53,262 nt of DNA from Clostridia bacterium (GTDB taxonomy: Bacteria > Bacillota > Clostridia > Oscillospirales > CAG-272), in assembly GCA_017456895.1 (NCBI GenBank), contig JAFTIN010000023.1, forward strand, positions 1 through 53,262, given 5' to 3'. The notes beneath the pieces are model-generated. The model ran no database searches, had not been told where the DNA came from, and worked only from the letters and a program-made list of their open reading frames with translations. Below are positions 27,499-35,721 of the stretch, in pieces (positions within the stretch are counted from its first letter, which is position 1; the number at the start of each line of letters is the position of its first letter). The translations under genes and the position numbers were made by a program.

Positions 27499-28275
27499 TT
27501 ATCCGCCAATCTGGCATTTCAGCCCCGAGGTCTCCGCAACCGAGAGAAGATGCTGCATCCTCGACTTTTCAGGCGGCTCGATCTCGGGGAGCGCATACAC
27601 TCTGCCAAGGCCGGTGTACTTGTCGGTGCCGAGCCTGTGATATGGCAAGAGATGATACTCCTCAACCGTCTTGAGACTCCTTGCGAAATCGGCAATAGCC
27701 TTGATATCCTTATCACTGTCGTTAAACGTCGGGATCACGGGAGTCCTGATGATAAGCTCAACGCCGCTCTCGGCAACGAGCCTTGCATTCTCGAGTATGC
27801 GCTCGTTTTTAGCTCCGGTGTATTCCTCGTGCTTTCTGCTATCCATATGCTTGATATCCATAAGGTATAAATCAAGGTAAGGAAGCAATTTCTCTATATC
27901 GGAGTACGGAGCATTCGCGCTCGACTCAATGGCCGTATGCAACCCCGCCTCCTTGCAGGCACGGAGCAGCTCCGCCGCGAAATCCGCCTGCGCGAGCACC
28001 TCACCGCCCGAAAGCGTTACACCGCCACCCGAGCGGCGGTAATACGGAAGATCGGCAAGGATCTCCGGCATAATGTCAGCCACAGTCACGTCGCGACCGA
28101 CCGTCTTTTCCTTGCCGCCCTCAATAAGAGTCTCTATCTCATATCTCTGCGACTCAGGATTACAACACCACGCGCATCTCATATAACAGCCCTTAAAGAA
28201 CACTATCGTCCTTATCCCCGGACCGTCATGGATCGAGAAGCGTTGTATATTAAAGATCCTTCCCTTTCTTTCCAT
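27499..28275 (-). CDS. Glycyl radical enzyme activase, short form
   Basis: 258 residues, radical SAM. FSIHDGPGIRTIVFFKGC leads into the cluster motif Cys30-x3-Cys34-x2-Cys37, and SGGEVLAQ is the GGE motif for SAM. It installs the glycyl radical on the enzyme encoded upstream. Activases of diol-dehydratase and choline lyase type usually carry a ferredoxin-like insert with two further [4Fe-4S] clusters after CNPESQ; here CNPESQRYEIETL runs straight to the barrel with no CxxCxxC repeats, so the insert is absent, as in pyruvate formate-lyase activase. It is separated from the enzyme gene by repeats. Confidence 0.93.
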   Translation of the reverse strand: MERKGRIFNIQRFSIHDGPGIRTIVFFKGCYMRCAWCCNPESQRYEIETLIEGGKEKTVGRDVTVADIMPEILADLPYYRRSGGGVTLSGGEVLAQADFAAELLRACKEAGLHTAIESSANAPYSDIEKLLPYLDLYLMDIKHMDSRKHEEYTGAKNERILENARLVAESGVELIIRTPVIPTFNDSDKDIKAIADFARSLKTVEEYHLLPYHRLGTDKYTGLGRVYALPEIEPPEKSRMQHLLSVAETSGLKCQIGG

Positions 28276-28319
28276 ATTTTTACCTCTGTTATCGTTATGT
28301 TACTATCGTATTTTTCAAA

Positions 28320-28446
28320 TAGATCTGTCGCTCTTGAGGCTGAAGCAATAGTTACCTATTGCGAGCCTTGGTAGTTGTAGTCGTACAAATTTTTAGATAG
28401 ATTTGTCGTTCTTGAGGCCGAAGCAATAGTTACCTATTGCGAGCCT
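28320..28446. repeat. Two copies of a nested stem-loop repeat between GRE and activase genes
   Basis: A 49-bp unit occurs at 28320-28368 and 28398-28446 with four substitutions or so. Each contains GCAATAG/CTATTGC nested inside AGGC(T/C)...GCCT. The linkers GAAGC and GCGAG also flank the variable stem of the 33.0-33.3 kb repeats, which suggests one family. It may shape relative expression or mRNA decay. Confidence 0.75.
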
Positions 28447-28482
28447 GCCGAAAAACGGCGAATATATCAAAAATTTGATAGA

Positions 28483-31014
28483 CTAGAAGCCCTGCTCGGT
28501 GCGGTTGATTATATCATCCTGCAGCGACTTTGACAAAGTAGTAAACAGCGCACTGTATCCTGCAACTCTGACCACGAGGGTCTTATACTTCTCGGGATTG
28601 GCCTGAGCGTCAAGGAGAGTCTCCTTGGTAACCACGTTGAACTGAACGTGCATACCCTTCTGATCAAAGTAGGAGCGTATCAGGGAAACGAACTTGGTAA
28701 GTCCCTTCATTCCCTCAAGAGCCGAGGGATGGAACTTCTGGTTAAGGAGAGTTCCGTTGGAGGCTACGCACTGCTCAAGCTTGGCCACCGAGTTGGCGGT
28801 AGCGGTCGGTCCCTTGACGTCTCTGCCGGAAGCAGGTCCAATGCCGTCGGCCAGGGGCGTGTAAGCTAAACGGCCGTCGGGAGTCGCTCCGGTAGTGCCG
28901 CCGAGCGGTACGTTTGCCGATACGGGATAGAGTCCCGCCTGGAAGATTCCGCCGCGCACGTTCTTATACTTTTCTACCTCCTTGGTATAGGTGTTTGCAA
29001 CGTCGCGCGCAAACATATCCACCTCGTAGATGTCGTTGCCGTACTTAGGGCAGGTCTCCTCAATAAGTCTCTTTATCTCCTTGTACCTCGCCTTGTCGCT
29101 CTCGCTTATAGCAGACGCGGAGGTGATCTCCTTGTAGATGGTCTTTATAGCCTCGGGGGTGATGTCTATACCCTCCTTGGCAAGCTCTACGGCAACCTCT
29201 ATAGTGAGCTTTTCTGCAGCAGCACCCTGAATACCGTAGCCGAAGTTGGCCTTGAGAGCCTCACGCATCTCTGCCATGGTCACCTTTTTCTCATCGAAAA
29301 CAAGCTGCTTTATAGCAATAAGACCGTCGGTATTGTTTGCGATTCCGAAGCCTTGAGGGCCGGTAAAGTTATACACGGCTCCGCCCTCTTGGAGAGATTT
29401 ACCTCTGCCGATGCAGTCGTCTACCATACAGGACTGGAAGGGCAAGGGACAGCGCATAGCGTGTGCGGAGTCAATAGCGTTGTTGGCGTTGACAAGCAGC
29501 TTTATCATATAGCTCTGCTGTGTCTTGTACGCGTTGTAAAACTCCTCAAAGGTGCTCATAAGAGCGACGTCACCGGTCTCGGGACCGATCTTTTTACCCT
29601 TATCCATACCGTTTGAGAAGGCGAGCTCGAGAGGACGGCACATGTTGAAGAATGCCGCATCGTGCCAGCCGTCGGTCTTACCGCCCTTTTGGGGCTCAAC
29701 GCAACCGATGATACAATAGTCTCTCGCATCCTCAAGAGTGAGTCCGCGAGCCATTATGGAGGGAATAATTATCTCATCGTTGTAGTACGCGGGCAGACCC
29801 GTGCCGAGTCTCGTGAGCGCAGCGGCCTTGATGAGAAGGTCCTCGGGAGAGCCGTTCCACACTCTGATAGAGATGGAGGGCTGAGGGAGCGGCACGTGCA
29901 TAGCCGCCTCAAGGCACATATAGGAGAGGTCATTGGTCGAGTCCATACCGTGCTCGTTCTGACCGCCCACAATAAGGTTCTGGAACATTCCGTAGCCTGC
30001 AAATCCGTCTGCGGAAACGGCGTCACGAACCTTGTTTATATCATTGAACTTAACCCAAATACAGTCGAGGAGCTCCTGCGCCTGCTCCTTAGTGATCGCG
30101 CCCTTGTCCATATCCGCCTTGTAGTAGGGATACATATATTTGTCAAAGCGTCCGGGAGATATGGAGTGTCCGCTCGACTCTATCTGAAGAAGGAGCTGTA
30201 CGAACCAGAAGGACTGACACGCCTCGTGGAAGGTGGTCGCGCCAAACTCGGGAACTCTCGCGCAGTTTTTAGCTATGGTCTCAAGCTCGCGGCGTCTGTC
30301 GTAGTCTGTTTCCTTACCGGCAAGCTCGCGTGCGAGTCTCGAGTATCTTCTCGCATATTCGATAACCGCCTCACAGCTCTCAATAACTGCCTCAAGGAAG
30401 TTTCTTCTCTGTACGTATTCCGCATCTGAAAAATCAAGCTTATCCATAGCGGCCTTGGCCTCGGTTATGATTCCGCGATAACCGATCCTCAAGACCTTAT
30501 CGTACTGAACGCATACGTGTCCGATGCCGTTATAGAAATAGTTACCCGGGGTGAAGACGTTGTGCTCGGTGAAGGCCGCGTAGGCCTCGGGAGCCATATT
30601 CGCTTTGGCAAGATCCGAGCAAGTCTTTCCCTTCCACCACGGATAGATAGCGCGAAGGTCGGCCTTTGTCTTCTCGCTGATGTAGAATGGGTCAGCCGCG
30701 CGGGTGGATACCGTGTCAAGCTCTGCCTCGAGCCACTCGTAGGAATATTCAGGGAATACCTGAGCGCCTCTGGGAGCTACCGTCGCGCTTCCGACCACGA
30801 GCTCTCCATCCCTTATGACGATGGGGAGATTTTCAAGAATATGAGCAAAGGCGGCACTCCTGCGCTTGATGATGGGAAGGTGCTCGGTCGCCTTATAGCT
30901 CTCGGTAACGAGGATTCCGCGCGCGGATTCGATCTCGGGCATCTTCTCGTAAAGAGTGCTGACGAGCTTGTCTATTCTCGCGCTTTTTTCGATTACAAAT
31001 TTAATGTTCTCCAT
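28483..31014 (-). CDS. Glycyl radical diol dehydratase (1,2-propanediol/glycerol dehydratase type)
   Basis: 843 residues from the ATG at 31014 behind AAGGAG. Catalytic Cys438 and Glu440 lie in GCVEPQ and the radical Gly is 819 in RVAGYSALF. Residues that define B12-independent glycerol/propanediol dehydratase are all found: His166 (YNGIGHV), His283-Ser284 (SSGHSISP) and Asp452 (GWHD), corresponding to His164, His281, Ser282 and Asp447 of the Clostridium butyricum enzyme. It should convert 1,2-propanediol to propanal (or glycerol to 3-hydroxypropanal) in the compartment lumen. No choline-lyase signature and no terminal encapsulation helix is seen. Confidence 0.93.
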   Translation of the reverse strand: MENIKFVIEKSARIDKLVSTLYEKMPEIESARGILVTESYKATEHLPIIKRRSAAFAHILENLPIVIRDGELVVGSATVAPRGAQVFPEYSYEWLEAELDTVSTRAADPFYISEKTKADLRAIYPWWKGKTCSDLAKANMAPEAYAAFTEHNVFTPGNYFYNGIGHVCVQYDKVLRIGYRGIITEAKAAMDKLDFSDAEYVQRRNFLEAVIESCEAVIEYARRYSRLARELAGKETDYDRRRELETIAKNCARVPEFGATTFHEACQSFWFVQLLLQIESSGHSISPGRFDKYMYPYYKADMDKGAITKEQAQELLDCIWVKFNDINKVRDAVSADGFAGYGMFQNLIVGGQNEHGMDSTNDLSYMCLEAAMHVPLPQPSISIRVWNGSPEDLLIKAAALTRLGTGLPAYYNDEIIIPSIMARGLTLEDARDYCIIGCVEPQKGGKTDGWHDAAFFNMCRPLELAFSNGMDKGKKIGPETGDVALMSTFEEFYNAYKTQQSYMIKLLVNANNAIDSAHAMRCPLPFQSCMVDDCIGRGKSLQEGGAVYNFTGPQGFGIANNTDGLIAIKQLVFDEKKVTMAEMREALKANFGYGIQGAAAEKLTIEVAVELAKEGIDITPEAIKTIYKEITSASAISESDKARYKEIKRLIEETCPKYGNDIYEVDMFARDVANTYTKEVEKYKNVRGGIFQAGLYPVSANVPLGGTTGATPDGRLAYTPLADGIGPASGRDVKGPTATANSVAKLEQCVASNGTLLNQKFHPSALEGMKGLTKFVSLIRSYFDQKGMHVQFNVVTKETLLDAQANPEKYKTLVVRVAGYSALFTTLSKSLQDDIINRTEQGF

Positions 31015-31026
31015 CTGCAATTCTCC

Positions 31027-31572
31027 TTACATCTGATTCCAAAGCTCTTCATGAGGCGCGGGGATCACCGAGTAGGAGGAAAGCATAGCGTTCTCCTTCG
31101 CGTAATTTGATCCCGCCTCAACCGCCGCGGTAACGTCGCCGATCTCGCCGGTGAGTATTATAATACCCTTGCCGCCCATACCTCTCGATACTCGGAGATC
31201 GTATATCTCGACGCGCGCAGTCTTGACAGCTATATCCGCCGCCTTGATCGCGCTGGCCGCAGAGTAGGTCTCAATTAGACCGAGCGAGCCGGATCTTTCT
31301 GCTGCGTGAGTGCCGAAAAGAGCCGAGATGACCTGGTCCTCTATCCTACCGATGACCGAGGAGTCGATCACGAAGCCCTCAAATCTCGAGGTGACGTGAG
31401 AGACTGCGGCGCTCACGTTGGATATTGAGCCGGTCAATATTATCTCATACTTGCCGGGACAGGAGGGGTGGCTGGATACCATCTCAACGCCCGCGCTCTT
31501 AAGCGCCGCGTCTGCCGCCTCAATGCCCTTGGGTATATTTTTCAGTTCTATAACACCAATTGCCTTATACAT
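31027..31572 (-). CDS. PduT-like tandem-BMC shell protein with Cys38
   Basis: 181 residues with two BMC domains in tandem (about 1-90 and 95-181), forming trimers. SSHPSCPGKYEII places Cys38 at the same position as the cysteine that holds a [4Fe-4S] cluster at the three-fold pore of PduT. The gene is 1 nt after the PduS-like flavoprotein gene, its known partner, so the pair probably moves electrons across the shell. The glycyl radical enzyme gene follows after 12 nt. Confidence 0.92.
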   Translation of the reverse strand: MYKAIGVIELKNIPKGIEAADAALKSAGVEMVSSHPSCPGKYEIILTGSISNVSAAVSHVTSRFEGFVIDSSVIGRIEDQVISALFGTHAAERSGSLGLIETYSAASAIKAADIAVKTARVEIYDLRVSRGMGGKGIIILTGEIGDVTAAVEAGSNYAKENAMLSSYSVIPAPHEELWNQM

Positions 31573-31573
31573 T

Positions 31574-32893
31574 CTATGTTACCCTATCAATGATTATTTT
31601 CTTGTCTGTTACGGTTACTCTGCCGCCGATCGACGCGTGCTGAGGTATCGAGAGTCCCGCAGTTGCGGAAGCGACGATATCACCGGCCTTTACTATAGCG
31701 CCGTCCCTTACAGAGGGCGTGCTCGGTATTCCTATGTATCTGCCGAGGGCGAGCTCAACTCTGTCAAAGTCGAAAAGCTCTCCGCCCCATACAGGCAGCT
31801 TATCGAACCTTGCGACGCCGAGATCCTGTGCCCACTTTACCGATGGGATCATTCTGTATTCTCTCTCGGGCTTGACCTCCGCCTCCTCATCCTGAGTGTA
31901 ACGGAGCTTGTTCTTGGCGAGCAATTCCTTGTAATTATTTATCACGGCCCTGGGGGAAATGCCCTGACTGCAGGCTACGGTCTCACAGATTCCGCATCCG
32001 CAGCACAGCGTCGCGCTGATGACCATCTGCGGCATAGCGACTGCCGCGCCCATAGCGGTACGTACCATCTTATGAGGCTCGAGCGGATAGCCAAGCAGAG
32101 CCCTCGGGCAAAGATCGGTGCACCTTGTACACTGACAGCAGGCAGTCTCTGCTCTGGTAACTGCCGTTCTCTTGTTTATCAGCTTTGACTCGACCGCCCT
32201 TGTGTTTTTCGGGAGGACGATGAGAGCCTTGGTAGTCTTGCCTACCTCGGCAATATTATGGTTGACGATCTTACCCATAGATGGGCCGCCGTCGATAACC
32301 GCATGCTCCTCGTCAACCTCTATACCGAGTCTTTCAAAGAGGTCTGCGATGGGAGTGCCTATCGGCACACGAACGACACACGGCTCTTTCACGTCGCCGC
32401 CGACGGTGAGCCACTTCATAGTGACGGGCTCAAAATATTTGACTGCTCTGCCGAGATTGTACATAGTCTCGACGTTGTAAACCAGGACACCCTTAGATAT
32501 CGGGAGACTGCCGGGCTTTACGATCCTGCCTGTCGCCTGATAGATAAGAGCTATCTCGTCGCCTATGGGATATACGTTTGGTATCACCTTGACAAAGATG
32601 CCCGCGCCGAGCTGATCGCCCTCGGAAAGCGAAAGCCTTCTTGCCGTATGCTCCTTAACGCAAAAGAGCGCTCTCTTTATTCCGAGACTCCAGATGACCG
32701 ACTGGATACCTGCGAGTATCATGGGAAGCTCACGCTTCATCAGCATATAGTCGGTGTATAAGAGCGGCTCACATTCCGAGCCGTTGATAATCAGTGTATC
32801 AGCGCCCTCTGCAAGCTTGGCATAGGAGGGGAAACCCGCTCCGCCGTCACCCACAAGGCCGGCATCCTTCATTACCTGCTTTAATTCGTACAT
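31574..32893 (-). CDS. PduS-like RnfC-domain Fe-S flavoprotein
   Basis: 439 residues. The N-terminal GLVGDGGAGFPSYAKL and INGSECEPLLYTD are RnfC/Nqo1-like FMN-NADH site motifs. Two ferredoxin clusters follow (CCQCTRCTDLCP near 255 and CCGCGICETVACSQG near 300), then a sandwich-hybrid C-terminal domain. PduS was characterised as a cobalamin reductase, but glycyl radical loci need no B12, so here it more likely recycles NADH/NAD+ or feeds electrons via PduT. AGGAGG precedes the start. Confidence 0.92.
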   Translation of the reverse strand: MYELKQVMKDAGLVGDGGAGFPSYAKLAEGADTLIINGSECEPLLYTDYMLMKRELPMILAGIQSVIWSLGIKRALFCVKEHTARRLSLSEGDQLGAGIFVKVIPNVYPIGDEIALIYQATGRIVKPGSLPISKGVLVYNVETMYNLGRAVKYFEPVTMKWLTVGGDVKEPCVVRVPIGTPIADLFERLGIEVDEEHAVIDGGPSMGKIVNHNIAEVGKTTKALIVLPKNTRAVESKLINKRTAVTRAETACCQCTRCTDLCPRALLGYPLEPHKMVRTAMGAAVAMPQMVISATLCCGCGICETVACSQGISPRAVINNYKELLAKNKLRYTQDEEAEVKPEREYRMIPSVKWAQDLGVARFDKLPVWGGELFDFDRVELALGRYIGIPSTPSVRDGAIVKAGDIVASATAGLSIPQHASIGGRVTVTDKKIIIDRVT

Positions 32894-32907
32894 CGCTACC
32901 TCCTTTC

Positions 32908-33270
32908 TTAAGATTTTCGCGAGATTTTACCGCAAAACCTTACACGGTATAGGACTAAATTCATTTTGTTTGCTTTGCTATCAATACCCTCACTCTTTTG
33001 GCGAAGGTGTTTTGAGATGGATCGCCTCGCGCTTCTACCCGAAGCAATATAAAAATATTGTAGGTTTGGTAGAATACAGGGTAATATCCAAAAACAGTAT
33101 TTTTTCGAGATAGTTGCCACGTACTTCTACCCGAAGCCGTATATGAATACGGCGAGTTTGGTAGAATACGGGGGAAATATCCTAAAGCTGGATTTTTTCG
33201 AGATAGTTGCCACGTACTTCTACCCGAAGCCGTATATGAATACGGCGAGCTTGGTAGAATACGGGGGAAA
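32908..33270. repeat. Three tandem nested stem-loop repeats between pduS and the BMC-P gene
   Basis: Copies begin near 33032, 33124 and 33217, spaced 92-93 bp. Each has TTCTACC...GGTAGAA enclosing a second stem (GCCGTAT/ATACGGC in copies 2 and 3, GCAATAT/ATATTG in copy 1). The outer stem is constant and the inner stem varies while staying paired. The 389-bp gap holds nothing else that I can see apart from the BMC-P stop and the pduS leader. Confidence 0.8.
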
Positions 33271-33282
33271 TATCCGAAAAAA

Positions 33283-33531
33283 TTAATCCACTATGCCGAC
33301 GATTACTGCATCTGCAGGCGCAGATGTATTACGAAGCGCCAATCTTGCCGAAGAGCCGGTGGTGATGAGCACGGTCTCGCCGATACCTGCGCCAACCGAG
33401 TCGATAGCAACCACGTACTCGTCGGTGAGCTGACCATTCTTCATGATCTGAACCTCCATAAACTTGCTGCCGACCAAGGATTCCTGCTTTCTGGTGGAAA
33501 CGATGTGTCCTCTGATAATTCCTCTTAACAT
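33283..33531 (-). CDS. EutN/CcmL-family BMC-P shell vertex protein
   Basis: 82 residues. MLRGIIRGHIVSTRKQESLVGSKFMEVQ and VAIDSVGAGIGETVLITTGSSAR are characteristic of pentameric vertex proteins (PduN, EutN, GrpN). One pentamer caps each of the twelve vertices. The short gene lies 33 nt after pduL and before the tandem stem-loop repeats. Confidence 0.95.
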   Translation of the reverse strand: MLRGIIRGHIVSTRKQESLVGSKFMEVQIMKNGQLTDEYVVAIDSVGAGIGETVLITTGSSARLALRNTSAPADAVIVGIVD

Positions 33532-33564
33532 ATCTTTTTCGCCTTTCTCATTTATTCGAGCTGT

Positions 33565-34263
33565 TTATTTTACTATCTTAACCTTTGCCCCGTTGCCGAT
33601 GCCGACCGCATTCGCGTCATCCGTGTCAACGTGCATCTCGAGTCTGAAGTCCTTGTGGACTCTGACCTGAACGTCAAACCATCTTGTGCGCCTTTTTCCC
33701 TCGACGTCGACAGTTACGTAATCGCAATCCTTAACGCCAAATCTCGATGCGTCGGAGGGTGACATGTGTATATGTCTGTTAGCTATGATACAGCCTTCCT
33801 TAAGCTCGACAACTCCCTTCGGTCCGACAATGATTATCGGAGCGGAGCCTTGAGTCTTTCCGGACTCTCTGACAGGCGGCTTTACCTTCAGGGTGAAGGA
33901 GTCGGTAGCGGATATCTCGACCTGAGACTTGCCTCTTACGGGACCGAGCACTCTGACGTTTTCTATAGGGCGGAGTGATGGACCGATAAGCGTTAAGGTC
34001 TCCTTGCACGCGTACTGTCCCGGCTGAGAAAGATCCTTCATCGGCGTGAGCTCATACCCACGGCCAAAGAGCGTCTCGACGTCCTCGCGCGAGAGGTGTA
34101 TGTGTCTGTTGGAGACACCTACCGGCACCTCATCGGCCCCGCATTCGTTACGGCTCTTACAAATGACGCACCCGCTTTTGCATTCATCCTTTTCTGCCTT
34201 TTCAATATTCTCGATAACCTGCTTTACTATTTCTGCTATCTGGCTTGATAAAACGTTATTCAT
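33565..34263 (-). CDS. pduL: PduL-type phosphotransacylase with encapsulation peptide and four-Cys linker
   Basis: 232 residues. Residues 4-22 (VLSSQIAEIVKQVIENI) form an amphipathic encapsulation helix. NRHIHLS and NRHIHMS, in the two PTAC-type beta-barrels, supply the zinc-binding His residues, and the ending HVDTDDANAVGIGNG is conserved. It swaps CoA for phosphate on propionyl-CoA inside the compartment and regenerates CoA. Between helix and barrel is Cys28-x3-Cys32-x2-Cys35-x5-Cys41, a possible metal or Fe-S site not part of the core PduL fold I know. Confidence 0.93.
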   Translation of the reverse strand: MNNVLSSQIAEIVKQVIENIEKAEKDECKSGCVICKSRNECGADEVPVGVSNRHIHLSREDVETLFGRGYELTPMKDLSQPGQYACKETLTLIGPSLRPIENVRVLGPVRGKSQVEISATDSFTLKVKPPVRESGKTQGSAPIIIVGPKGVVELKEGCIIANRHIHMSPSDASRFGVKDCDYVTVDVEGKRRTRWFDVQVRVHKDFRLEMHVDTDDANAVGIGNGAKVKIVK

Positions 34264-34422
34264 AAGGTTGTTCCTTTCGCTTTATTCACAATTTATACTA
34301 CAGTAATGCTTAAAAATAATAACTACAGTTTGCTTTTAAGCGCTATTGCAGTACCCAAAGGGGCGATATAGCCCCTTTGGATGCCGAGCGTCAACCAACT
34401 AATAACCTTCCTTTTCGGAAAA

Positions 34423-34695
34423 TTACTTGATAGAAGGAAGAAGCTTCTCAACGTCCTGGTGAGGTCTGGGAATTACGTGAGTCGCAATAACCTCGCCAAG
34501 AGAGTTAGCAGCTGCAGAGCCTGCCTCAACAGCAGCCTTTACAGCACCAACGTCGCCGCGTACCATAACGCTTACAAGACCGGAACCGATCTTCTCAGAA
34601 CCGATAAGTACAACGTTAGCAGCCTTAACCATAGCATCAGCCGCCTCAATAGCAGCTACGAGACCTCTGGTCTCTACCATTCCAAGTGCTTCCAT
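34423..34695 (-). CDS. BMC-H hexameric shell protein, copy 1
   Basis: 90 residues, PduA/EutM-like. [28 protein letters not shown] is the canonical start, and the pore loop is KIGSG. It is about 96% identical to the protein at 35084-35356, differing at only a few positions (AANSL versus [16 protein letters not shown] versus [11 protein letters not shown]). It forms the bulk facets of the shell. The gap of 159 nt to pduL holds no recognisable gene. Confidence 0.95.
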   Translation of the reverse strand: MEALGMVETRGLVAAIEAADAMVKAANVVLIGSEKIGSGLVSVMVRGDVGAVKAAVEAGSAAANSLGEVIATHVIPRPHQDVEKLLPSIK

Positions 34696-34790
34696 GTTTG
34701 AATCCTCCTGTAAGATTTTTAAAATAATAAATTTTCGAAAATATATATTCTAAGACGCTTGTCTTAAAACCTATGTTTGTCCGCCGTCAG

Positions 34791-35063
34791 TTATCCTGTA
34801 GTAAGGAATCTCATAACGTCGGGATGCGGGCGGGCGATCACCTCGCAGCACTTCACCTTTCCGACTTCGGCTGCAGCAGCCGCACCGGCCTCAAGGGCCG
34901 CCTTTACCGCGGAAACCTCGCCTTCGACGACGACCGTTACCAGCCTGCCGCCGAGGCGCTTTTCCACGTGAATAAGTTTTACGTCGGCCGCTTTTACCAT
35001 AGCGTCAAGGCCCGTGATCGCGGCAACCATTGCCTGCACCTCGAGCAGCGCTATAGCCTTCAT
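34791..35063 (-). CDS. BMC-H shell paralogue with an altered pore
   Basis: 90 residues, BMC-H fold (IALLEVQAMVAAITGLDAMVKAADV). The pore loop reads KRLGGRL instead of the KIGSGL of its neighbours, putting Gly-Gly-Arg near the six-fold axis, and the surface IARPHPDV is kept. Only about 45% identical to the two flanking copies by eye. Sandwiched between two nearly identical BMC-H genes, it should form hexamers with different, more positive pore selectivity. AAGGACTTGACGGT precedes the ATG. Confidence 0.93.
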   Translation of the reverse strand: MKAIALLEVQAMVAAITGLDAMVKAADVKLIHVEKRLGGRLVTVVVEGEVSAVKAALEAGAAAAAEVGKVKCCEVIARPHPDVMRFLTTG

Positions 35064-35083
35064 ACCGTCAAGTCCTTTTTCAA

Positions 35084-35356
35084 TTACTTGATAACGGGAA
35101 GAAGCTTTTCAACGTCAGCGTGAGGTCTGGGAATTACGTGAGTCGCAATAACCTCGCCGAGAGAGTGAGCAGCAGCAGAGCCTGCCTCAACAGCAGCCTT
35201 TACAGCTCCTACATCACCGCGTACCATAACGCTTACAAGACCGGATCCGATCTTCTCGCTACCGATAAGAACTACGTTTGCAGCCTTAACCATAGCATCT
35301 GCAGCCTCGATAGCCGCTACGAGACCTCTGGTCTCTACCATTCCGAGTGCTTCCAT
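35084..35356 (-). CDS. BMC-H hexameric shell protein, copy 2
   Basis: 90 residues starting at the second of two adjacent ATG codons (35356; 35359 is the alternative). Pore loop KIGSG. The near-identity to the protein at 34423-34695 indicates recent duplication or gene conversion. The two copies bracket a divergent paralogue, so unequal recombination could delete it. Confidence 0.95.
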   Translation of the reverse strand: MEALGMVETRGLVAAIEAADAMVKAANVVLIGSEKIGSGLVSVMVRGDVGAVKAAVEAGSAAAHSLGEVIATHVIPRPHADVEKLLPVIK

Positions 35357-35392
35357 CATTTTTTTGATTTCTCCTTTGTATAAAATTTGTTT

Positions 35393-35710
35393 TTATCTTA
35401 ACTTATCCTTGCCGAGAGCGGAGAGGTGCGCAAACCACTCGATGTCCTCGCTCTGTCTTGCGATTATCTTGTGACAGATATAGAGGTCTCTCTTTTCCGC
35501 TTCCGCTTTCCCGGCCATTACGGCCGCCTCGACCGCTGCGGCAGATCCCTCGACCTTAATGGCCATAACGAGGGGAACCTTTGCCGCGTCGCCTGCCGCA
35601 GGCTTGTTTTTGTCTATGGCAACGACCTTAACGTCCGCCGCCTTTGCCATCGCGTCAGCGCATACTATTGCCGTTGCGAAGCCAAAAACCTCAATCATTC
35701 CGAGTGCCAT
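35393..35710 (-). CDS. BMC-H shell protein with a loop insertion
   Basis: 105 residues. MALGMIEVFGFATAIVCADAMAKAADV is BMC-H, but a Lys/Pro/Ala-rich insert (about residues 34-48, DKNKPAAGDAAKVP) lengthens the loop before the third strand, as in BMC-H proteins typical of glycyl radical loci. The C-terminus has a short helical extension (WFAHLSALGKDKL). It is first among the shell genes, 11 nt after the alcohol dehydrogenase gene. Confidence 0.92.
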   Translation of the reverse strand: MALGMIEVFGFATAIVCADAMAKAADVKVVAIDKNKPAAGDAAKVPLVMAIKVEGSAAAVEAAVMAGKAEAEKRDLYICHKIIARQSEDIEWFAHLSALGKDKLR

Positions 35711-35721
35711 ATCAACACTCC

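Noticed and set aside
28483..31014. Choline trimethylamine-lyase (CutC) or pyruvate formate-lyase
   Set aside because: The GHS and GWHD motifs match diol dehydratase, only one Cys is at the active site, and the locus has an aldolase and PduL rather than choline genes.
31574..32893. Rnf complex subunit C
   Set aside because: No other rnf genes are present, and the pduT-like shell gene is immediately adjacent, so PduS fits better.
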